From Dermacentor variabilis (Eukaryota; Arthropoda; Arachnida; Ixodida; Ixodidae): a DNA stretch of 64,000 nt. Made by a program: the position numbers and the translations under genes. The notes beneath the pieces were generated by a model. That model ran no database searches, was not told where the DNA came from, and worked only from the letters and a program-made list of their open reading frames with translations. How positions within the stretch are numbered: position 1 is the stretch's first letter; the number at the start of each line of letters is the position of its first letter. Below, piece after piece: positions 9,622 to 21,380 of the stretch. The stretch is from the NCBI RefSeq assembly GCF_050947875.1, contig NC_134570.1, positions 244,644,584-244,708,583 on the forward strand, written 5' to 3'.

Positions 9622-12600
9622 CTAAAAAGAACAGCATGGGCGTGCTTAGCTCGTCGTTTGGCAGAAATCCACGTGCGCGCTCTCCCAAAAGCAGCACGTG
9701 CGTGCATAACTTGTGGTTTTGCAGAAAACAACGTCCGCGTCTAACAAAAGATGCGTGTGCATGCTTAACAAATGTTTTGACACAAATCCATGCTGGGGTG
9801 CTAAAAAAAGCAGCGTGGGCGTGCTTAGCACGTCGTTTGGCAAAAATGCAAGTGCGCTCTGCGAAAAGCAGCATGTGCATGCATAACTTGTGGTTTCGCA
9901 GAACACAACGTCCGCGTCTGCCAAAACATGCATATGCATGATTAAGAAGTGGTTTGGCACAAATCCATGCGCGGGTGCTAAAAAGAGCAGCATGGGCGTG
10001 CTTAGCACGTCGTTCGGCAGAAATCCACATTCGCGCTCTGCCAGAAAGCTGCATGTGCATACATACCTTTTGGCTTTGCAGAAAACAACATCCGCGCCTA
10101 CCAAAAGATGCACGTGCATGCTCAACAAGTGGTTTGGCATAAATCCATACGCGGGTGCTAAAAAGAGCAGCATGGGCGTGCTTAGGACGTCGTTTGGCAG
10201 AAATCCACGTGCGCGTTCTGCCAAAAGCAGCATGTGCATGCACAACTTGTGGTTTGGCAGAAAACAACATGCGCGTCTGCCAAAACATGCATATGCATGC
10301 TTAAAAGGTGGTTTGGCACAAATTCGTGTGCGGGTGCTAAAAAGAGTAGCATGGGCGTGCTTAGCACGTCGTTTGGCAGAAATCCACGTGCGCGCTCTGC
10401 CAAAAGCAGCATGCGCATGCATAACTTGTGGTTTGGCAGAAAACAACGTCCGCGTGTGCGAAAACATGCATATGCATGCTTAACAAGTGGTTTGGCACAA
10501 ATCGATGTGCGGGTGCTAAAAAGAGCAGCATGGGCGTGCTTAGCACGTCGTGTGGCAGAAATCCACGTGCGCGCTCTGCCAAAAGCAGCACTTGTCGTTT
10601 GGCAGAAAACAACGTCCACGTCTACCAAACGATTCATGTGCATGCTTAAAAGGTTGTTTGGCACAAATCCCTGTGCGGGTGCTAAAAAGAACAGCATGGG
10701 CGTACTTAGCTCGTCGTTTGGCAGAAATCCACGTGCGCGCTCTCCCAAAAGCAGCACGTGCGTGCATAACTTGTTGTTTTGCGGAAAACAACGTCGGCGT
10801 CTACCAAAAGATTCATGTGCATGCTTAACAAGTGGTTTGGCACAAATCCATGCGCGGGTGCTAAAAAGAGCAATATGGGCGTGCTTAGCACGTCGTTTGG
10901 CAGAAATCCACGTGCGCGCTCTGCCAGAAGCAGCATGTGCATGGGTAACTTGTGGTTTGGCAGAAAAAAACGTCCGCCTCTGCCAAAACAAGCATATGCA
11001 TCCTTAACAAGTGGTTTGTCACAAATCCATGTGCGGGTGCTAAAAAGAGCAGCATGGGCGTGCTTAGGACGTCGTTTGGCAGAAATGCACGTGCGCGTTC
11101 TGCCAAAAGCACCATTTGCATGCATATCTTGTGGTTTGGCAGAAAACAACGTCCGCGTCTGACAAAACATGCATGTGCATGCTCAACAAGTGGTTTGGCA
11201 CAAATCCATGCGCGGATGCTAAAAAGAGCAGCATGGGCGTGCTTAGTATGTCGTTTGGCAGAAATCCACGTGCGCGGTCTGCGAAAAGCACTATGTGCAT
11301 GCATAACTTGTGGTTTTGCAGAAAACAACGTCCGCGTCTACCAAAAGATGCATGTGCATGCTTAACAAGTGGTTTGGCACTAATCCATGCGCGGGTGGTA
11401 AAAACAGCAGCATAGACGTGCTTAGCACGTCGTTTGGCAGAAATCCACGTGCGCGCTCTGCCAAAAGCAGCATGTGCATGCATAACTTGTGGTTTCGCAG
11501 AACACAACGTCCGCGTCTACCAAAAGATGCATGTGCATGCTCAACAAATGCTTTGACACAAATCCATGCTGGGGTGCTAAAAAATGCAGCGTGGGCGTGC
11601 TTAGCTCGTCGTTTGGCAAAAATCCAAGTGCCCGCTCTGCCAAAAGCAGCATGTGCATGCATAACTTGTGGTTTCGCAGAACACAACGTCCGCGGCTGCC
11701 AAAACATGCAATGCATGATTAAGAAGTGGTTTGGCACAAATGCATGCGCGGGTGCTTAAAAGAGCAGCATGGGCGTGCTTAGCACTTCGTTTGGCAGAAA
11801 TCCACGTGCGCGCTCTGCCAGAAAGCTGCATGTGCATACATAGCTTGTGGTTTTGCAGAAAACAACATCCGCGTCTACCAAAAGATGCATGTGCATGCTC
11901 AACAAGTAGTTTGGCACAAATCCATGCGCGGGTGCTAAAAAGAGCAGCATGGGCGTGCTTAGGACGTCGTTTGGCAGAAATCCACGTGCGCGTTCTGCCA
12001 AAAGCAGCATGGGCATGCACAACTTGTGGTTTGGCAGAAAACAACGTCCGCGCCTGCCAAAACATGCATATGCATGCTTAACAAGTGGTTTGGCACAAAT
12101 GAGTGTGCGGGTGCTAAAAAGAACAGCATGGGCGTGCTTAGCTCGTCGTTTGGCAGAAATCCACGTGCGCGCTCTCCCAAAAGCAGCACGTGCGTGCATA
12201 ACTTGTGGGTTTGCAGAAAACAACGTCCGCGTCTACCAAAAGATGCATGTGCATGCTTAACAAATTTTTTGACACAAATTCATGCTGGCGTGCTAAAAAA
12301 AGCAGCGTGGGCGTGCTTAGCACGTCGTTTGGCAGAAATCCAAGTGCGCGCTCTGCCAAAAGCAGCATGTGCATGCATATCTTGTGGTTTTGCAGAAAAC
12401 AACGTCCGCGTCTCCCAAAAGATGCATCTGTATGCTTAACAAGTGGTTTGGCACAAATCCATGCGCGGGTGGTAAGGACAGCAGCATAGGCGTACTTAGC
12501 ACGTCGTTTGGCAGAAATCCACGTGCGCGCACTGCCAAAAGCAGCATGTGCATGCATAACTTGTGGTTTGGAAGAAAACAACGTCCGCGTCTGCCAAAAC

Positions 12601-13014
12601 ATACCTATGCATCCTTAATAAGTGGTTTGGCACAAATCCATGCGCGGGTGCTAAAAAAAGCAGCATGGGCGTACTTATCACGTTGTTTGGCAGAAATCCA
12701 CGTTTGCGCTCTGCCAAAAGCAGCATGTGCATGCACAACTTGTGGTTTGGCAGAAAACAACGTCCGCGTCTGCCAAAACATGCATATGCATGCTTAAAAG
12801 GTGGTTTGGCACAAATCCGTGTGCGGGTGGTAAGGACAGCAGCATAGGCGTACATAGCACGTCGTTTGGCAGAAATCCACGTGCGCGCACTGCCAAAAGC
12901 AGCATGTGCATGCATAACTTGTGGTTTCGCAGAAAACAACGTCCGCGTCTGCCAAAACATGCATATGCATGTCTAAGAAGTGGTTTGGCACAAATCCATG
13001 TGCGGGTGCTAAAA
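9622..13014 (+). repeat. 3.2-kb tandem segmental duplication, copy 2 (one extra monomer)
   Basis: It follows copy 1 directly at an offset of 3,207-3,208 bp up to about 11,447. The offset then becomes 3,387 bp because this copy has one more monomer (about 11,447-11,625). It carries the same -13 deletion (after 10,590), the AGAAAGCTGC insertion variant and the GCAATGCATG deletion. Its right end shares the unusual ATGTCTAAGAAG variant with the end of copy 1 (about 9,593 and 12,969). Confidence 0.85.
11447..11625 (+). repeat. Extra monomer in copy 2 (or monomer lost from copy 1)
   Basis: At 8,239 in copy 1 the C subunit switches from matching 11,446 to matching 11,627 in copy 2, so the two copies differ by one whole 179-bp unit here. 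The crossover lies inside the GAAATCCA stretch of the C subunit. The direction of change cannot be settled from two copies. Confidence 0.65.
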
Positions 13015-14972
13015 AGAGCAGCATGGGCGTGCTTAGAACGTTGTTTGAAAGAAATCCACGTGCGCGCTCTGCCAAAAGCAGAATGTGCATGCATAACTTG
13101 TGGTTTTGCATAAAACAACGTCCGCGTCTACCAAAAGATGCATGTGCCTGCTCAACAAGTGGTTTGGCACAAATCAATGCGCGGGTGCTAAAAGGAGCAG
13201 CATGGGCGTGCTTAGGACGTCGTTTGGCAGAAATCCACGTGCGCGCTCTGCCAAAAGCAGCATATGCTTGCGTAACTTGTGGTTTGGCAGAAAAAAACGT
13301 CCGCGTCTGCCAAAACATGCATATGCATCCTTAAGAAGTGGTTTGGCACGAATCCATGCGCGGGTGCTGAATTGAACAGCATGGGCATGCTTAGCATGTC
13401 CTTTGGCAGAAATCCACGTGCGCGCTCTGCCAAAAGCAGCATGTGCATGCACAACTTGTGGTTTTGCAGAAAACAACGTCCGCGTCCACCAAAAGATGCA
13501 TGTGCATGCTAAACAAGTGGTTTGGCACAAATCCATGCGCGGGTGCTAAAAAGAGCAGCATGGGCGTGCTTAGGACGTCGTTTGGCAGAAATCCACGTGC
13601 GCGTTCTGCCAAAAGCAGCATGGGCATGCACAACTTGTGGTTTGGCAGAAAACAATGTCCGCGTCTGCCAAAACATGCATATGCATGCTTAACAAGTGGT
13701 TTGGCACAAATCCGTGTGCGGGTTCTAAAAAGAACAGCGTGGGCGTGCTTAGCTCGTCGTTTGGCAGAAATCCACGTGCGCGCTCTCCCAAAAGCAGCAC
13801 GTGCGTGCATAACTTGTGGTTTTGCAGAAAACAACGTCCGCGTCTAACAAAAGATGCATGTGCATGCTTAACAAATGTTTTGACACAAATTCATGCTGGC
13901 GTGCTAAAGAAAGCAGCGTGGGTGTGCTTAGCGCGTCGTTTGGCAGGAATCCACGTGCGCGCTGTGCCAAAAGCAGCATGTGCATGCGTAACTTGTGGTT
14001 TGGCAGAAAACAACGTCCGCGTCTGCCAAAACATGGATATGCTTCCTTAAGAAGTGGTTTGGCACTAATCCATGTGCGGGTGCTAAAAAGAGCAGCATAG
14101 GCGTGCTTAGCACGTCGTTTGGCAGAAATGCACGTGCGCGCTCTGCCAAAAGCAGCATGTACATGCACAACTTTTGGTTTGGCAGAAAAGAACGTCCGCG
14201 TCTGCCAAAACATGCATATGCATGCATAACAAGTGGCTTGGCACAAATCCATGCGCGGGTGCTAAAAAGAGCAGTATGGGCGTGCTTCGCACGTCGTTTG
14301 GCAGAAATACACGTGCGCGCTCTGCCAAAAGCAGCATGTGCATGCGTAGCTTGTGGTTTGGCAAAAAAAAACGTCCGCGTCTGCCAAAACATGCATATGC
14401 ATCCTTAAGAAGTGGTTTGGCACTAATCCATGTGCGGGTGCTAAAAAGAGCAGCATGGGCGTGCTTAGCACGTCGTTTGGCAGAAATCCAGGTGCGCGCT
14501 CTGCAAAAAGCAGCATCTGCATGCACAACTTGTGGTTTGGCAGAAAACAACGTCCGCGTCTGCCAAAACATGCATATGCATGCTTAAAAGGTGGTTTGGC
14601 ACAAATCCGTGTGCGGGTGCTAAAAAGAACAGCATGGGCGTACTTAGCTCGTCGTTTGGCAGAAATCCACGTGCGCGCTCTCCCAAAAGCAGCACGTGCG
14701 TGCATAACTTGTTGTTTTGCAGAAAACAACGTCGGCGTCTACCAAATGATGTATGTGCATGCTTAACAAATGTTTTGACACAAATCCATGCCGGGGTGCT
14801 AAAAAAAGCAGCGTGGGCGTGCTTAGCACGTCGTTTTGCAGACATCCAAGTGCGCGCTCTGCCAAAAGCAGCATGGGCATGCATATCTTGTGGTTTAGCA
14901 GAAAACAACGTCCGCGTCTACCAAAAGATGCATCTGCATGCTTAACAAGTGGTTTGGCACAAATCCATGCGC
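12825..14972 (+). repeat. 12-monomer higher-order repeat (2,148 bp), copy 1
   Basis: Variants from 12,825 to about 13,920 recur exactly 2,148 bp downstream (12 x 179, no net indel). Then 13,922 to about 14,060 matches at 2,327 bp (13 monomers), and 14,240-14,525 again at 2,148 bp. The switching of register shows that exchanges out of step by one monomer followed the duplication. It contains a cluster of substitutions at about 13,366-13,376 that is absent from the partner. Confidence 0.75.
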
Positions 14973-16673
14973 GGGTGGTAAGGACAGCAGCATAGGCGTA
15001 CTTAGCACGTCGTTTGGCAGAAATCCACGTGCGCGCACTGCCAAAAGCAGCATGTGCATGCATAACTTGTGGTTTCGCAGAAAACAACGTCCGCGTCTGC
15101 CAAAACATGCATATGCATGTTTAAGAAGTGGTTTGGCACAAATCCATGTGCGGGTGCTAAAAAGAGCAGCATGGGCGTGCTTAGAACGTTGTTTGAAAGA
15201 AATCCACGTGCGCGCTCTGCCAAAAGCAGAATGTGCATGCATAACTTGTGGTTTTGCATAAAACAACGTCCGCGTCTACCAAAAGATGCATGTGCCTGCT
15301 CAACAAGTGGTTTGGCACAAATCCATGCGCGGGTGCTAAAAGGAGCAGCATGGGCGTGCTTAGGACGTCGTTTGCCAGAAATCCACGTGCGCGCTCTGCC
15401 AAAAGCAGCATGTGCTTGCGTAACTTGTGGTTTGGCAGAAAAAAACGTCCGCGTCTGCCAAAACATGCATATGCATCCTTAAGAAGTGGTTTGGCACGAA
15501 TCCATGCGCGGGTGCTAAAAAGAACAGCATGGGCATGCTTAGCATGTCCTTTGGCAGAAATCCACGTGCGCGCTCTGCCAAAAGCAGCATGTGCATGCAC
15601 AACTTGTGGTTTTGCAGAAAACAACGTCCGCGTCCACCAAAAGATGCATGTGCATGCTAAACAAGTGGTTTGGCACAAATCCATGCGCGGGTGCTAAAAA
15701 GAGCAGCATGGGCGTGCTTAGGACGTCGTTTGGCAGAAATCCACGTGCGCGTTCTGCCAAAAGCAGCATGGGCATGCACAACTAGTGGTTTGGCAGAAAA
15801 CAACGTCCGCGTCTGCCAAAACATGCATATGCATGCTTAACAAGTGGTTTGGCACAAATCCGTGTGCGGGTTCTAAAAAGAACAGCATGGGCGTGCTTAG
15901 CTCGTCGTTTGGCAGAAATCCACGTGCGCGCTCTCCCAAAAGCAGCACGTGCGTGCATAACTTGTGGTTTTGCAGAAAACAACGTCCGCGTCTAACAAAA
16001 GATGCATGTGCATGCTTAACAAATGTTTTGACACAAATTCATGCTGGCGTGCTAAAGAAAGCAGCGTGGGCGTGCTTAGCACGTCGTTTGGCAGAAATCC
16101 AAGTGCGCGCTCTGCCAAAAGCAGCATGTGCATGCATAACTTGTGGTTTTGCAGAAAACAACGTCCGTGTCTACCAAAAGATGCATCTGTACGCTTAACA
16201 AGTGGTTTGGCACAAATCCGTGCGCGTGTGCTAAAAAGAGCAGTATGGGTGTGCTTAGCGCGTCGTTTGGCAGGAATCCACGTGCGCGCTGTGCCAAAAG
16301 CAGCATGTGCATGCGTAACTTGTGGTTTGGCAGAAAACAACGTCCGCGTCTGCCAAAACATGGATATGCTTCCTTAAGAAGTGGTTTGGCACTAATCCAT
16401 GCGCGGGTGCTAAAAAGAGCAGTATGGGCGTGCTTCGCACGTCGTTTGGCAGAAATACACGTGCGCGCTCTGCCAAAAGCAGCATGTGCATGCGTAGCTT
16501 GTGGTTTGGCAAAAAAAAAACGTCGGCGTCTGCCAAAACATGCATATGCATCCTTAAGAAGTGGTTTGGCACTAATCCATGTGCGGGTGCTAAAAAGAGC
16601 AGCATGGGCGTGCTTAGCACGTCGTTTGGCAGAAATCCACGTGCGCGCTCTGCAAAAAGCAGCATCTGCATGC
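14973..16673 (+). repeat. 12-monomer higher-order repeat, copy 2 (partial)
   Basis: This is the downstream copy of the 2,148-bp unit, ending where 14,525 and 16,673 diverge (GCACAACTTG against GCATAACTTG). It contains a run of ten A at 16,511-16,520 in an A subunit; the related copies have nine (near 14,363) and eight (near 22,774). Confidence 0.75.
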
Positions 16674-18105
16674 ATAACTTGTGGTTTTGCAGAAAACAAC
16701 GTCCGCGTCCACCAAAAGATGCATGTGCATGCTTAACAAGTGGTTTGGCACAAATCCATGCGCGGGTGCTAGAAAGAGCAGCATGGGCGTGCTTAGCACG
16801 TCGTTTGTCAGAAATTTACATGCGCGCTCTCGCAAAAGCAGCACGTGCGCGCATAACTTGTGGTTTTGCAGAAAACAACGTCCGCGTCTACTCAAAGATG
16901 CATGTGCATGCTTAACAAATGGTTTGACACAAATCCATGCTGGGGTGCTAAAAAAAGGAGCGTGGGCGTGCTTAGCACGTCGTATTGCAGACATCGAAGT
17001 GCGCGCTCTGCCAAAAGCAGCATTGCATGCATAACTTTTGGTTCTGCAGAAAACAACGTCCGCGTCTACCAAACGATTCATGTGCATGCTTAACATGTGG
17101 TTTGGCACAAATCCATGCGCGGGTGCTAAAAAGAGCAATATGGGCGTGCTTAGCACGTCGTTTGGCAAAAGTCCACGTGCGCGCTCTGCCAAAAGCAGCA
17201 TGTGCATGGGTAACTTGTGGCTTGGCAGAAAAAAACGTCCGCCTCTGTCAAAACATGCATATGCATCGTTAACAACTGGTTTGGCACAAATCCATGCGCG
17301 GGTGCTAAAAAGAGCAGCATGGGCGTGCTTAGCACGTCGTTTGGCAGAAATGCACGTGTGCGCTCTGCCAAAAGCAGGACGTGCATGCATAACTTGTGGT
17401 TTGGCAGAAAACAACGTCCGCGTCTACCAAAAGATGTATTTGCATGCTTAACAAGTGGTTTGGCGCAAATGCATGCGCAGGTGCTAAAAAGAGCAGTATG
17501 GGCGTGCTTAGCTCGTCGTTTGGCAGAAATCCACGTGCGCGCTCTGCCAAAAGCAGCATGTGCATGCGTAACTTGTGGCTTGGCAGAAAAAAACGTCCGC
17601 GTCTGCCAAAACATGCATATGCATCCTTAAGAAGTGGTTTGGCACGAATCCATGCGCGGGTGCTAAAAAGAGTAGCATGGGCATGCTTAGCATGTCGTTT
17701 GGCAGAAATCCACGTGCGCGTTCTGCCAAAAGCAGCATGGGCATGCACAACTTGTGGTTTGGCAGAAAACAATGTTCGCGTCTGCCAAAACATGCATATG
17801 CATGCTTAACAAGTGGTTTGGCACAAATCCGTGTGCGGGTGCTAAAAAGAACAGCATGGGCGTGCTTAGCTCGTCGTTTGGCAGAAATCCACGTGCGCGC
17901 TCTCCCAAAAGCAGCACGTGCGTGTATAACTTGTGGTTTTGCAGAAAACATATTCCGCGTCTACCAAAAGATGCATGTGCATGCTTAACAAATGTTTTGA
18001 CACAAATTCATGCTGGCGTGCTAAAAAAAGCAGCGTGGGCGTGCTTAGCACGTCGTTTGGCAGAAATCTAAGTGCGCGCTCTGCCTAAATCAGCATGTGC
18101 ATGCA
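16674..18105 (+). repeat. Mosaic satellite segment related to 22.9-25.2 kb
   Basis: These eight monomers are related to 24.3-25.2 kb: the offset is 7,334 bp for 17.04-17.4 kb and 6,976 bp for 17.75 kb onward, so two monomers differ between the copies. It includes the short C subunit GCAGCATTGCATG near 17,020. A TCTAAG change near 18,070 and GCCTAAATCAGC near 18,083 are private to this place. No unique DNA. Confidence 0.7.
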
Positions 18106-21100
18106 TATCTTGTGGTTTTGCAGAAAACAACGTCCGCGTCTACGAAAAGATGCATTTGTATGCTCAACAAGTGGTTTGGCACAAATCCGTGCGCGTGTGC
18201 TAAAAAGAGCAGTATGGGTGTGCTTAGCGCGTCGTTTGGCAGAAATCCACGTGCGCGCTCTGCCAAAAGCAGCATGTGCATGCGTAACTTGTGGTTTGGC
18301 AGAAAACAACGTCCGCGTCTGCCAAAACATGGATATGGTTCCTTAAGGAGTGGTTTGGCACTAATCCATGTGCGGGTGCTAAAAAGAGCAGCATGGGCGT
18401 GCTTAGCACGTCGTTTGGCAGAAATCCACGTGCGCGCTCTGCCAAAAGCAGCATGTGCATGCACAAATTGTGGTTTGGCAGAAAAGAACGTCCGCGTCTG
18501 CCAGAACATGCATATGCATGCTTAACAAGTGGTTTGGCACAAATCCATGCGCGGGTGCTAAAAAGAGTAGTATGGGCGTGCTTAGCACGTTGTTTGGCAG
18601 AAATCCACGTGCGCGCTCTGCCAAAAGCAGCATGTGCATGCGTAACTTGTGGTTTGGCAGAAAAAAACGTCCGCGTCTGCCAAAACATGCATATGCATCC
18701 TTAAGAAGTGGTTTGACACTAATCCATGTGCGGGTGCTAAAAAAGAGCAGCATGGGCGTGCTTAGCACGTCGTTTGGCAGAAATCCACGTGCGCGCTCTG
18801 CAAAAAGCAGCATCTGCATGCATAACTTGTGGTTTTGTAGAAAACAACGTCCGCATCTACCAAAAGATGCATGTGCATGCTTAACAAGTGGTTTGGCACA
18901 AATCCATGCGCGCGTGCTAGAAAGAGCAGCATGGGCGTGCTTAGCACGTCGTTTGGCAGAAATCTACATGCGCGCTCTCGCAAAAGCAGCACGTGCGTGC
19001 ATAACTTGTGGTTTTGCAGAAAACAACGTCCGCGTCTACTCAAAGATGCATGTGCATGCTTAACAAATGGTTTGACACAAATCCATGCTGAGGTGCTAAA
19101 AAAAGCAGCGTGGGCGTGCTTAGCACGTCGTTTGGCAGAAATCCAAGTGCGCGCTCTGCCAAAAGCAGCATGTGCATGCATAACTTGTGGTTTGGAAGAA
19201 AACAACGTCCGCGTCTGCCAAAACATACATATGCATCCTTAATAAGTGGTTTGGCACAAATCCACGCGCGGGTGCTAAAAAAAGCAGCATGGGCGTACTT
19301 ATCACGTCGTTTGGCAGAAATCCACGTTTGCGCTCTGCCAAAAGCAGCATGTGCATGCACAACTTGTGGTTTGGCAGAAAACAACGTCCGCGTCTGCCAG
19401 AACATGCATATGCATGCTTAAAAGGTGGTTTGGCACAAATCCGTGTGCGGGTCCTAAAAAGAACCGCATGGGCGTACTTAGCTCGTCGTTTGGCAGAAAT
19501 CCACGTGCGCGCTCTCCCAAAAGCAGCACATGCGTGCATAACTTGTTGTTTTGCAGAAAACAACGTTGGCGTCTACCAAATGATGTATGTGCATGCTTAA
19601 CAAATGTTTTGACACAAATCCATGCTGGGGTGCTAAAAAAAGCAGCATGGGCGTACTTATCACGTCGCTTGGCAGAAATCCACGTTTGCGCTCTGCCAAA
19701 AGCAGCATGTGCATGCACAACTTGTGGTTTGGCAGAAAACAACGTCCGCGTCTGCCAAAACATGCATTTGCATGCTTAAAAGGTGGTTTGGCACAAATCC
19801 GTGTCCGGGTGCTAAAAAGAACAGCATGGGCGTACTTAGCACGTCGTTTTGCAGACATCCAAGTGCGCGCTCTGCCAAAAGCAGCATGTGCATGCATATC
19901 TTGTGGTTTTGCAGAAAACAACGTCCGCGTCTACCAAAAGATGCATCTGCATGCTTAACAAGTGGTTTGGACAAATCCATGCGCGGGTGGTAAGAACAGT
20001 AGCATAGGCGTACTTAGCACGTCGTTTGGCAGAAATTCACGTGCGCGCTCTGCCAAAAGCAGCATGTGCATGCATAACTTGTGGTTTCGCAGAAAACAAC
20101 GTCCGCGTCTGCCAAAACATGCATATGCATGTTTAAGAAGTGGTTTGGCACAAATTCATGTGCGGGTGCTAAAAAGAGCAGCATGGGCGTGCTTAGAACG
20201 TTGTTTGAAAGAAATCCACGTGCTCGCTCTGCCAAAAGCAGAATGTGCATGCATAACTTGTGGTTTTGCATAAAACAACGTCCGCGTCTACCAAAAGATG
20301 CATGTGCATGCTCAACAAGTGGTTTGGCACAAATCCATGCGCGGGTGTTAAAAGAGCAGCATGGGCGTGCTTAGGACGTCGTTTGGCAGAAATCCACGTG
20401 CGCGCTCTGCCAAAAGCAGCATGTGGATGCGTATCTTGTGGTTTGGCAGAAAAAAACGTGCGCGTCTGTGAAAACATGCATATGCATCCTTAAGAAGTGG
20501 TTTGGCACGAATCCATGCGCGGGTGCTAAAAAGAGCAGCATGGGCATGCTTAGCATGTCGTTTGGCAGAAATCCACGTGCGCGCTCTGCCAAAAGCAGCA
20601 TTGCATGCATAACTTTTGGTTCTGCAGAAAACAACGTCCGCGTCTACCAAACGATTCATGTGCATGCTTAACATGTGGTTTGGCACAAATCCATGCGCGG
20701 GTGCTAAAAAGAGCAATATGGGCGTGCTTAGCACGTCGTTTGGCAAAAATCCACGTGCGCGCTCTGCCAAAAGCAGCATGTGCATGGGTAACTTGTGGCT
20801 TGGCAGAAAAAAACGTCCGCCTCTGCCAAAACATGCATATGCATCGTTAACAAGTGGTTTGGCACAAATCCATGCGCGGGTGCTAAAAAGAGCAGCATGG
20901 GCGTGCTTAGCACGTCGTTTGGCAGAAATGCACGTGCGCGCTCTGCCAAAAGCAGGACGTGCATGCATAACTTGTGGTTTGGCAGAAAACAACGTCCGCG
21001 TCTACCAAATGATGTATTTGCATGCTTAACAAATGTTTTGACACAAATCCATGCTGGGGTGCTAAAGAAAGCAGCGTGGGCGTGCTTAGCACGTCGTTTG

Positions 21101-21380
21101 GCAGACATCCAAGTGCGCGCTCTGCCAAAAGCAGCATGTGCATGCATATCTTGTGGTTTTGCAGAAAACAACGTCCGCGTCTACCAAAAGATGCATCTGC
21201 ATGCTTAACAAGTGGTTTGGCACAAATCCATGCGCGAGTGGTAAGAACAGCAGCATATGCGTACTTAGCACGTCGTTTGGCAGAAATCCACGTGCGCGCT
21301 CTGCCAAAAGCAGCATGTGCATGCATAACTTGTGGTTTCGCAGAAAACAACGTCCGCGTCTGCGAAAACATGCATATGCA
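18106..21380 (+). repeat. Mosaic block P2, relative of 1-2,918
   Basis: It carries the same monomer series as the window start, plus two additional monomers at about 19,477-19,834. A one-base insertion (GCTAAAAAAGAGC near 18,740) and two one-base deletions (TTTGGACAAATCC near 19,968; GGGTGTTAAAAGAGC near 20,346) distinguish it. Its right end diverges where this copy reads ATGCATGTTTAAG and the proximal copy ATGCATCCTTAAG. Confidence 0.8.
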
